Part shown: positions 1 to 12,100 of the stretch, piece by piece
Layout of the letters: each line of letters starts with the position of its first letter
How positions within the stretch are numbered: position 1 is the first letter of the stretch
Source of the DNA: Ophiothrix spiculata
Lineage: Eukaryota; Echinodermata; Ophiuroidea; Amphilepidida; Ophiotrichidae
Assembly (NCBI GenBank): GCA_000969725.1
Contig: JXSR01S017397.1
DNA length: 21,530 nucleotides
Reading direction: 5' to 3' (one strand)
Notes under the pieces: generated by a model
What the model was told of the DNA's origin: nothing
What the model saw: the letters and a program-made list of their open reading frames with translations, nothing else
Database searches by the model: none
Translations under genes and position numbers: made by a program

Positions 1-17
1 ATCTGATTTATGCTCAC

Positions 18-143
18 CTTGCCATAGTCAATGATGGGAGTGTCTATACCAGGGAACAGATCGGCCACAATGCCGTTGAATAGCGGTAAATCATTAGTAG
101 TCATCTTGGGGACGTTCATGTCCTTCATTGCTAGCAGTAACAC
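18..143 (-). CDS. DNAH2: DNAH2 exon w21 (AAA1 end toward AAA2)
   Basis: 42 codons, phase 0 both ends, joined residues 1259-1300. It encodes [36 protein letters not shown] and IIDYGK. The LF..IV.DLFP block separates AAA1 from AAA2 in this family. The acceptor is TTCCTGTAG and the donor GTGAGC at 17. It is the last exon in the window; the remaining 17 bases are intron. Confidence 0.95.
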
Positions 144-3100
144 CTACAGGAATATTCACAGAAGAAATTTACAAGTTAAGTATATCAAGAATATAATGTG
201 GCTATGAAAGAAATTTTAAAGGCCTACTTGTTCATCATGTGTATATGTTATATAGATATAGAGACTGATTATACCTCCAGGTGTAATGAGATTTGTCAGC
301 CATGGGGCAAAAAATGGGTTATTCGGGTCCGTGAGTCCAGTTAAAAATCATCTATGAGTGGAGATTTGTTTGTGGGTAGTGGCGAAGCTTGCAACTATTA
401 CTTTATGCAAATGGTACGCAAAACTAAATGCAAAAATGAGTGCACGTTTTCACTAGTTGCGTTTTACAACAAGATACAATGCGTCATCTCTAAAACACAA
501 AAATACCCCCAATAAGATCCCAATATGCAGGTATCTCCCATCTACATTTATATGTTATGAAATCTGAAGCGTGGACTGTAAGAAGTAGGTTACTCCTCAT
601 TAAGGGCACTTGCTAAGCACATGAAGCATCAGAACATCCATTTTGTTGTTGTAAGTAGCTGCAGTCAAGGGCCACCTCCTTGTAATTCAGAGTTGTTGTG
701 ATGCAATAGCGCACATCTGAATAATTGGGGCAATTTACACGGGATTGCAAATCCAGATGAATGTGCATCTCCACAAGCCGCTTTGCAGTAGAAAATGGCT
801 ATACAGCGTCAGACCTGAATCTGCTGTACAGTACTCTGCTTACATGTGTACATGCAAGCGATCTACCGAGGCATGTGGATCTCGGACATGGATCTCGGAG
901 ATGTGCATGTATCTGGATCTGCACTCTGTGTAAATTGATCAATTGTTGCATAAAGTAAAATTCAAGTAAATAAATCAAAATAAACATGTATGTCTGATGA
1001 TAAACTACATACAAAATATGCAATAAAAGCAAGGGTAATGGATATATTAACTCAACAATGTAAGTTCTAATGAGTGAATATTTTTATCTTTATTCCCATG
1101 CATATTTGACTGTGTCCAAAACTATAGGGCATCTTCACATAATACCCCGGGCCAGGCGGTTTACGTTTCCTTGTTTCCTTGGGCAAGAAACTTTACTCCA
1201 ATTGCTCCGTGGTTCGGAAGTCACGTTAAGCCGTTGGTCCCCTGTGCAAATGGAATGCTCCTTGGGGCGCTGCATACAGTGTATACCTGGTGAGTCTATG
1301 GATGTAAATTTAGTAAAACATAGGCCTCATTTTTCACGCATTGATTCCTATTTTTGTAACCCTGTTGTCCTTACCTCCTCATCCGGCATCTGTGGGAAGG
1401 CTCTCTTTTTCCTGCCAGCATAACGCAACACAGATGTGAGAGCACGCAATCCAAAATCATAATGGTCTTGTTTGGATAACTGTTGCACTGCTAGGGAATA
1501 TAGGGTGTGGACCTTCTTGGCTAGAATCTGTATGGACACAAAATCATAATGGACTTGGTTACATAACTGCTGCAATAGCAACAAAAATCATAAACTTGTT
1601 TCAGTCTAATCAGTTTGATTTGATAAGAAATTTTGTATTTTGGAGCTGTATAATAGCACCCATTACTCAAATAATGTACACCCATCCATTTTAGAAGATA
1701 GATGACAGGCAAAACGATAAATTTTGCTTTTATTCTCTAACTAATTTTTACATTAAATGAATAAAAGAGAGTTGGTAGTTGAAAACTAATCAGAGAAGGT
1801 CAAATTAGTCTAATTACCCAGAGGTAAGTTGTAAACTCCTGGAAAAAAGTAAATTGTTGAAGTCTCACAATACAGGAGCAGAAACTTCCTGTAGAAATAC
1901 ATTCTATAACAATTCTCACACTCCAGTATTGCACATGCCGTCCCAGTTTCTACTATGCATTGTTATTTTTATTCAACTGAGAGTGTTTGGCAAATTACAA
2001 TCGCCACTGATTTAGGCAGAATACAGAGTCCAATGTATATGCAAATTAGACCTGTTGGTGTTGTGATATAGACCATTATGCTGTGTGATTTTGACTTACT
2101 TACCCTGGTATTACTGAATCCCTCACCAAACAAGATGATCTCAGCAATATACCCAGAATCAGGAACCACCATGGAGATTGGTCTGAACATAGACTTCAAG
2201 TTGTCCGGAAGCTCAGTACGACCGGCATAACCTGCAATCACAAAAACATTTTGCTTATAAACCATCAGGAATTGAATAAAACTTCCTTATTGTCTTATTA
2301 TACCCCATGATCTTTTGATAGGCATCATTCTATTGTCATCTTTGTCTGCATGATGTTTTGTTCATTAGCTGATATTTTAACCTCACCTGATATGAGTATA
2401 TCATCAGTGTTACACAAGTACCGGAAGAAGATAAATGGATTGTGTCTATTTGTTTTTATTTCTTATTCAGATAGACCATACTTTCATGATACTAGTTTCA
2501 GATTTTTATTTAAAATAGACATACTCCCGTTGCTGATGGGGTAAATCCACAGAATTGGACGTGGAACTCAGAGCAAGGGCAAGTAGGGTATATATATCAT
2601 ACTTGGCCTCGTTTGAGTTCTGATTCCCTGTCCGATTCTGTTGATTTACCCCATCAACGGCGGGAGTATGTCAATTATTTAGGTATTCAAACATGCTACA
2701 GAGTTGTTCATCGCTAATCAACAACGATGCATCCATGCGTCTGCATATTTTTTATCGCGCGAGGGTGGCTTTAGCCACCCGATTGTGATAAAAATACGCC
2801 GACGCATCGGATGCAGAGTTGTTGATTAGCGATGAACAACTCTGTAGCATGTTTGAATACCTTTCAACAACGAAAATCTTTCTTAAAACGTATGAATTAA
2901 ATTCTAAATGTTTTCAATTTAACAGATACTCATCTCAATAAAAATACTTTGAAGAATCTGAAACAAAATGCTAGTTTTTAAATTGATTGTTGCTTTTCCG
3001 TTTTCAACTGTTCCCAAGCGCCAGTCCTTGCACGTACTCAAGTTCCCGACGCCCGATGAACAGTGCGCCGATTTATGTGCACTGCGTAAACGCACCTCCG

Positions 3101-6100
3101 TGTACGCTGTGCCGTGCGTGACGCGCTTATTTGAATATCAACTGTGGATTCATCACTAATCATCAACGGTGCGCTCCTGTATAAAAAGATACGGTGAGTT
3201 GTTGAAAAATATGGTCTATAGACCTTTTCAAACCGATCTTTTCCGAAGATACCCGAAAGCTTGAACAAATTCCAATCATTTCTGGTAAAAAGATATATAA
3301 CAAAGAAATCTTGCTTTGAAGTTTTCATTTGTGATCAATTTATCATCCTGTTATTGGATGTACAGCCTTACCTGGGTTCATAGTGATAAACACGCCACAA
3401 GACCACACCAAATTGATCTCTCTGCCTTCAAACACAAATCGTGAAGAGCCTGCAGCCAGCGCTGATAGAATGGACAGGATCTGTTGGGCTACCACAGACA
3501 ATACTTCAATGTTGATACGGTTGAACTCATCAAAACAGCCCCACGCACCAGTCTGAAAGACAACAATCACACCATTCATGTAAATTATATGCAGCTCTAT
3601 AGATTATTCACCCTTTGCATGCATCCGCCATTTGCGGGAAGAGCCTCAACCTGAAGGGGAAATATGTGTGCAGTTTGGAGCATACATAGTCTCAATCGTA
3701 TATTTCAATTGCAGACCCAAGTATATATCAATGTTTTCCACACGAGCAGCACAGGTGCATTAAAGAAGTAAATTCATCTCCAGACTGTGAGGCTCTACCT
3801 GCAAATTGCAGACCATGTAAATAGTCAATCTTGCATTTTAACATTATATCATTAGAATCATTTGACACCTGTTCAGGAAACAGACTGCATTTACATTAAT
3901 AAAACTTTTTACGACTTTACTTGGAAAAGTATACTTTAGGTCCTTTCAAAAACTTTACCTAACCCCAAGCCTAATCCCTAAAACTTTTGCTCAGTCTAAC
4001 AAAAACATCTTACCTGTGCTAAACCACTGAACATTCTGCCCATAGACTTGTAATCCAAGCCTTCGGAACAGTTGACCACAATGACATAGTTGCCCAGAGC
4101 TTTGCCCAAATCTTTGGTGGTTTCCGTTTTTCCAGTACCAGCTGGACCTTTAGGTGAACCACCTCGGTGTAAATGTAGGGCTGTGGTCAGAGTCATGTAA
4201 CACCTGTGGAAAAAGAAGAAAGAAAATTAATGAATTGATCAATTTAAAGTGGTTTCAGAGTAGTTGTCGTTGCAGTAGACGACCAAGCTTGTAGTTGCAA
4301 CAAACCAACAAGCATTTGCAATTTTGAGTTGTTGTAATGTAGCACGACACATTTGCATTTTACCGCGATGATCTGTCATAAGAAAAGTTGAATTTATTCA
4401 ACTCAAAACCGTGTGTCGCTGCGATCATCACGACAAGGTAATCGATATATCGGCTTGTCATGCTTGCCGCAAAATTTTCCAGAATTGATAAGGTCGAGTT
4501 TGCACGCTTGAAATTTTTAACGTCACGCTGGTCGTATGACCACCGCGACTGGCACTTTGAAACCAGCTTTATCTGGCTGAAATGTTTGTATGTGTTTATG
4601 AAATTGTCCTCTGAGCATTTCTGTTCAGCTTAATTGGAGAATATCTGGTACTTAAAGATGGTCAATTAAGTGGAACAGGTTAATGTATATTTCAGAAATA
4701 GTTTTACATATGTAATCAATAATTGCATTATCTAGGGATCAGAATTTAGATTGGTTGAAAAAAAAAACAATTTACTATTCCCCATGCATATTTACAAGCT
4801 ATTGCTTTTATCTGTTTAGTTCAATTGTCCATTTCCATATGCGATATGGGGTAGTTTTGACTGAATTAAGGTATAGTTAAACAAATGCAATGTGATTTAT
4901 TTTACCAAAAGGAACACAGAATACTGTTCCTGCAGTGTTGGATTATGGATTTGCCGCATAGATTTACCAGATGGATACCAGACTTGCCACCATTTTTATT
5001 CCGGCAGGGAGACAAAATTGGGGGTATTCTGTTTTTTTCCTATAACACATCGCATCTTGTCATAATGCGTGAATATTATAAACAGCACACACGCTTTCAG
5101 TGCAAGTCGGCGTATTACTCATATAAAGTATGATTTGGGCGGTTTGACATTATGTGCAACCAAATCTTGGCACTCGGGATTTGATTTTGGCGGGAACCAA
5201 GCAGATCGGAATCCCCCCAATTTGAGTTCCATGACTGACAACACTATTAGATGGGCCAGTATACAAAGTCAAGTATCTACCTTGTAAATCTATGAGTTGC
5301 TTTTAGACCAGAGTTTTGTTATACTTTTCCTCATCAACCATATCATAAATACATACCTATCAGTAAGTGGTGTAATAACCAGTCTGCCAGAGTTGCCGAG
5401 ATATTCATACCCATACTGGAACTGCGTATTGGTCTGGCGCACGACGCAATCGTCAATCTCTTTATCCCAGTACAGACGTAGCTGCATCAGCCATTCAAAG
5501 GCGGTCACATCGTTGACGCCAGCCTTGATCAGTTTTTCTATCACATCTCTGGCGTGGACTTCCATTGTGACGAGAGCGACGATTTTGGAACGCACCATTT
5601 TGGAGAGATTACCACGGATCATTTCAGAGAACTTGTTCAGCATGGAAACCTTAATCATAATGAAAGAAGAGTTAAAAGTTAACATATTTCACACAATAAC
5701 AAGTTAACTATGAGATGGGAATTTAGTCTACTGGATGACCAAAAGGGAATGTTGCAACCTTGTCAACATCAACTGAAACACTTCCCAAACAAAACTTCAC
5801 AAAATATAAATCAAGGCAGAGTGCAATTCTTATTCGCATACTAAATTCACTTGCTTTGAGAGGCAAAGCTAAACATAATTTTAAAGGCAAAGGCAAAGTG
5901 GAAATGTAGGGTGTAACTTGAAGCAATCAATACTGCTTCAGTGGCTTTACATACTGAATGGAAAAAATAGTACCAATAGAACCCAAACTTTTTGTCTCCT
6001 TTTTTCAGAGAAAAATAAATAACAATCCCACAGAAAATCATACAGACTCAATTAACAATATGGGCTTAATTTTGAGTCCTTTTATGAATATTCCTTTCTG

Positions 6101-9100
6101 CAATTGGAAAACCTTAATTATAGATTTGCGCGGGAAAGCCGGAGATCATTAGTTGAGCTACAGAGTGAGCTATACATGACTGACCTGTTTTTTCTTCAAA
6201 CTCTTCAAGGCTTTCTTGTCTCCCCTCTCCTTGGTAGTGGCCAGTGCTTTGGTTACATCAGCAGTCCATTGCATCTGACTTGAGGTAATCAGCATCTAAA
6301 TTGAACAGAAATGTACTAGATTAAATTTAGTTAAGCAAAATGGGACAAAAAATATCTACACAGAAATTTGATAGAGGAAACATATGGGTCTTAATAAATT
6401 AAACACAATTTAAATTGCGCTGACCAGGTTACCAAATTAGTACAAGTGAATCTAAACTTGTTGGGAAAAATCTGTGATTTCCGGCAATTAGTTTATCTGC
6501 AGTTTTGTCATTTCATGAACACATCTAAATTAAACAGAAATGCACTAGATTAATTTTAGTTAAGCAAAATGGGACAAACAATCTCTGCATAGAAATTTGG
6601 TACAAGTAATATATGAGTCTGAATAAATAAAAAAAAATTAAAATTAAGCTGATTAGGTTACCAAAATATTACAAGTGAATCTAAACTTGCTGGGAAAAAT
6701 CTGTGATTCCCAGCAATTACTTCATTTTATGAACACATTTTTTAATGATCTTCTTTTATTTTTAATGAGATGCACATTCAATTTAAATTGCACTTTCTAT
6801 CAAACATGAAAACCCATATTTGCACAAAATGCAAATTGATACTTTTCTTGAGAGAAAACTTTAATTATTTCAAAACATCCCTCAAGTGTCAAACTACAAA
6901 GGAAAACGACATTCAAACCAGTTGCAACTCTTACTGACCCCAACATTTATTTGACAGAGATTTGTTCTCTTTTGCTCAAGTTCTTCTCGAAGGAAACCTT
7001 GGAAGTACTTCAATACATCCCTTAATACGCCATCATACAATGGACCAAATAGTGACCCTTGTGGAACACTATAGTCCAACCAATTCAACCCCTACCTGTC
7101 CTGGCCATTCTTTAACCTATTTATCTCTTTTGCTCAACTTCTTCAGTGAAACCTCTCATTTTTCACCCATCATATATTCGACCCCATACTGACCCCTGGG
7201 GAACACTATATTCAATCCAATTCAACCCTCACCTGTCCAGGCCATTCCTTGACCCATTTATCTCTCTTGCTCAAGTTCTTCTTCAGTGAAACCTTGCACT
7301 GCTTCAATACATCCTTCAGAGTCCACCTCATGGTGCGCTCAATGTCACACAGCCAAGCCTAATAAATGTACAATTGTCATATTATTTCAACACATACATC
7401 TAAGATAGAATTTCCCTATTCACAATAATTTGTCAAACACAGCATGTTATTTTTCCAATCTAACTCAATGTTTAATAAAACAAGCATGTGTGCGCATGTG
7501 CTTTCTTTATTTGATACAGTAAAACAGGACATGAACTATACAAATTGCTTTAGTCTTATATTTCTTCCAAATTATTTGAAATTGCATGCCGGTGCCACAT
7601 TAATCTTAAATAAAAACTACTTAAAAACTGAACCGGTTGTTGACAGCCAGGTACCGCTCAGAACCACCAGTTTTGGGCTGTCAGCTGCTGGTTAAGTTAT
7701 GAAGTGGCACTTACGAGGTTTTCCATGCACCATTCGATTTTAAAAGGGGAACCTGTGCTAGCTATCATTTTGTTGTCCCTTATGGAACCCAGTTAATATA
7801 CTTGCTAAAGTGTTTGGAAATTGTATGACAGCTGAGCAAATTGTGCAATAATCTTTAATTTAGTCACAGCATGTGCATTTTATTTCACATGCAAACTATA
7901 TTTGCAGTTACAGCAGAGTCTATTGTGACTTGCCCTGAGCTAGGTATGCATATTTTTCTGTGACTCCATTTCTAAGAGTCTCTGCAAAATACCAGCGGTA
8001 CAATGAGTGACAATCAAAGATGGCTGCCATCCCATTGGGTTTAAACAGTGATCAAAATAAGCCCAATTCCCCTTTATAAAGTTCTTGCACCTACCTCGAC
8101 AGGTCCTTCCAGCAAGACAGGATGTCCAAACTCCACACACTCCCCATCAGCTGAGAACATCGCTGTGGCCTCAAACTTCTGTGTAATACCCATCTTATGC
8201 ATCTTCAATGTCTTGATGTTATCAAAACATTTCTTGAGATGCGGCTGTACAGCTTCAGGATTCTTGGACTGACCGAGGATTTCTAGTAAATCATCGTTAG
8301 ACAAGAAGTAGAATCTGGGGAAGATCTGACGCTTGGTTTCCAGGTACATGTCCAGGGATTTCTGGATCTCTTCCAGTTTGCCGTTCATTTCATTGAGTGT
8401 CTCAAGTAAGCCTGAGAAATAAACCAAGACAATAATTAATATACACCTAACCTCAACAAAAAATAAAAATCTGTATATAAACGTAGAAGGAAATACAGTA
8501 TAAACTTAAATTATTTAATATAACAATAAGGCCAATTTTGTTGTTGTTGTATCGGAGTAACCCGCCCTACCCTAAACATTTCAAAAAAAAAAAAGGGGAA
8601 AAAAGGAGAAAAAAAAAGAAAGAAAGAAAAAGAAAAAAGGGGAAAAACCCATTAAAAATCGCTGTCGGGTCTCCCTTGAAACGGCATGCGGTGCTCCTTC
8701 GAAAAAGGAAACGCAAACACGACAACTCGACAATGCAACGAGTTGGATCTTGACCAAGTTCCATCGCTGTGACGGTTGAAATTGAAATTACGTCGGCGAC
8801 TGATATTGCATCGTACCACAAAAGGTGACCGTGCAATGGATCAAATTTTTGTATGGCACTATTGCACAGTTGGTGTCCTTTACTATCAAATTGACCAAAT
8901 GACCAATGGCATGTGACCCAAGATGCGCCAATCAAGTGACACAGATTTATTTAGCTGTTATATAAAAAATTATGAAGGGATAAAATTCTGTTTGAGATAA
9001 AAGCTTCAATAAACAAAACAATCAGGTCAGACCATTCATGAAATGATAGATCTGTCTTCTATTTGCCACAAGCTGCAGAAGAGGACCACATTGTACTATC

Positions 9101-12100
9101 ATAAACTCTTTCCAAGAAAACAAAATCTATAAGACACAATTCTAACTACAACTCTTGTTTGGATCCTACCTTCATGATGGGTTCCTCTGAGTGCATCGTT
9201 ATCTTTGTTTAATCTCTGCATGATAATCTTCCAGTTGCCATTGACAGCATCAAACTCGGCTGATTCACGAGGCAATTGTTATCTATCGGATACAATTCTA
9301 ACTAGACCTCAGTGCCCTACCTTCATGATGCGTTCCTCTGAGTGCATTGTTATCTTTGTTCAATCTCTGCATGATAATCTTCCAGTTGCCATTGACAGCA
9401 TCAAACTCTGCTGACTCACGAGGCAGTTGTTTCCTGATATCTTCACCAAGGAAAATGTTCTGTAAAGAAAATAAAATAAAATAAGCTATCCTGAGCATTG
9501 TGTTATCCTACCTCGTGAAAATGCAAAAAAAAATATATATAATAGACAACCCAATATCTATATGCCACTAAGTATAAAGGACAAACTAAACCTTGTGTCT
9601 GATATTCACCTTTTCTTTGTTTTTTTTTCACATGGTCCTCAAATATATTTTTATTTGTCTGGAGATGTAAGTTACAGCATGTTCATACAAACAACTGTTG
9701 TTACAGCATTTCTGATTTAGATCCATTGTGTACTTAAATGTTAAAACAGGACTATAAAAAGATAGCAAAAGTGAGTAGTTTCTCATAAAGGACAAAATTC
9801 AATCCTTTTTTGTGATGTATTGCAATAAAGCATTCACTCAAAGTTTTACCTCCAGTAACCTGATGAAACCACTCAATATAAACTTCTACTAACTTCCCCT
9901 TAATAATATAACAGAATGGGCCACAAATGGAGCCTTGTGGAACACCATATCACACATACATACCTCCAGATACATCCACTGTCTCTGCACTGTCAATGTC
10001 ATTTCAATGACCTCCAAGATATGTGACAGGGTTCTTTCCCAGTAGTCCACTTCTTTCTCAAATGCCTTGACAAACCGTGATGCTTTCATGGTAGACAGTG
10101 TCACTTGGTTATCTTCTAGGCATTGGAACACGTCATCTGTGGCTCTGTGCAATGAATAAGGAAAATAGGTAAATATAAATTTGTTGGGTTAAAAATAAAT
10201 TTGTTGGGTTCACTTTTCATTTGTTGGGTTCACTTCATGTTAGCTTTTATTCAAAAACCTTTGAAGATATAACATTCATTTTGATATATGGCATAAATGT
10301 TGACAGTGTAATAATTTACAAGTTTACGTAACCACAGTCTATTTTAAACACAAGATAATATGCAGCCACTTCACATTGATAATTCAAAATGTAAATCACT
10401 TCACACGCTTATGCTTGACAATCGTGACAAACAAGAACTTGGTCTGCCAATTGTAATACCGATCACTACATGAAATGCAGAGGGTTGCATATGGTACAGG
10501 GTACAACTTGACAACTCCCTATGACAAGAAAAACCACTGTAGAACAGAATGCTTGTTTCCAAATTACACTTTATATTCATGAATTGGTCCTTTAATCTAA
10601 TATTTCCTAACAAGTTGTGTTCCAAAAAGTTCCAGAGTTTACAATAACACAGCCAGAGATCTAGAGAGGAGATCATGGACTCATTGTCATTTTTATCCCT
10701 ATATGGAGACAAAATTGGGGGTATTCGGGTATGTCCTGAAAATGTGTTGTATTCTTAGTCACTGAGTGCGATTTCACTTCCTAATAAGGAATTTTGGCAA
10801 TCCATTANNNNNNNNNNNNNNNNNNNNNNNNNNNNNNNNNNNNNNNNNNNNNNNNNNNNNNNNNNNNNNNNNNNNNNNNNNNNNNNNNNNNNNNNNNNNN
10901 NNNNNNNNNNNNNNNNNNNNNNNNNNNNNNNNNNNNNNNNNNNNNNNNNNNNNNNNNNNNNNNNNNNNNNNNNNNNNNNNNNNNNNNNNNNNNNNNNNNN
11001 NNNNNNNNNNNNNNNNNNNNNNNNNNNNNNNNGACATTTGTTTCTAGATTCAAAAAAGCAAAAAAGTTCAACATTTCACAAATGCAAATTTTAGTTAGGC
11101 TTTCCAGAAATTTTGGGGCAAAAAATATAGTTTTAGGCATTTTTTGCCAAAATTGTCATTTTTTGGTCACAAACTTATATCATCATCATGTTCAGGGTAA
11201 AAATCTGCTCATAAGAATGTACACTTTTATATAGTTAATATAATTAGTTGAGAGTTAGAGTACAAAAACCATTTATGTCATTCGAAGGTCTACCCCAGCC
11301 TTAATCTAATATTTCCTAACAAGTTGTGTTCCAAAGAGTTCCAGAGTTTACAATAACACAGCCAGAGATCTAGAGAGGAGATCATGGACTCATTGTCATT
11401 TTTATTCCTGTATGGAGACAGAATTGGGGGTATTCGGGTATGTCCTGAAAATGTGTTGTATTCTTAGTCACTGAGTGCGATTTCACTTCCTAATAAGGAA
11501 TTTTGGCAATCCATTATGAGACGATAGATGACAGGCTGGGGTGCCCATTACAAAAAATAATGTACGCCCATCCATTATGAGACGATAGATGACAGGCAAA
11601 ACAAAAAATTGCCATCTTTTATTCTCTAATTCTATCACAATTGTAGCACGTCCAAACCTTTTTGCATCTATTTGTTTTGGTGCAATTTTTGCATTTCTAT
11701 ATATATGTGCTGGTTAGATCAAGGCAACCTAAATGACACATCTCTGATAAGAAGACACACAATGACAATATAGTGCCCGCTTGTAGTCGGTCGAGACCTA
11801 TCTCGTCTCAAGTGGATCAGAATACCCCCAATTTGAGACCCATGGCTGACGACACCATTACACGGACCGGTATATGAAGTCTTTGATCTCCCTATATATC
11901 TATGAACACAGCTCACTGTACCAATATTGTGTGCAATACATATTAGTGGTAGTGTCCAAACTTTCATATCTACAATCAGCATTCTAAATAATCAGCCATA
12001 ATGCTAAAAATATCTTACTTGAGTTTAAAGTGTCCCCTGTCTTTATACGGAGCTATCTCCAATGTTGTCACATCCCAGGTGGCTTTAATACCAGCAATGG

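Noticed and set aside
1070..1423. 117-residue plus-strand open frame
   Set aside because: It overlaps a dispersed-repeat-like stretch and the antisense of exon w20; no protein motif and no sign of coding bias.
3130..3195. Possible half copy of the palindromic element B
   Set aside because: Words such as TTCATCACTAATCATCAAC resemble its arm, but the match is too broken to call with confidence.
4014..4203. Cytoplasmic dynein or other axonemal heavy chains (DNAH1, DNAH6, DNAH10)
   Set aside because: Motifs [16 protein letters not shown] and [16 protein letters not shown] fit DNAH2; the others have VFNCSD and different sensor-1 contexts as I remember them.
5297..5707. 136-residue open frame on the plus strand
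   Set aside because: It is the exact antisense of exon w16, whose minus-strand protein is unmistakably dynein.
8538..8753. Lysine/arginine-rich 71-residue frame
   Set aside because: Produced by the purine tract; low complexity only.
8567..8935. 122-residue minus-strand frame
   Set aside because: Includes the reverse of the purine tract (poly-F/L) and has no recognisable motif; it lies in an intron.
10766..11234. Open frames across the N run
   Set aside because: They consist mainly of unknown bases.
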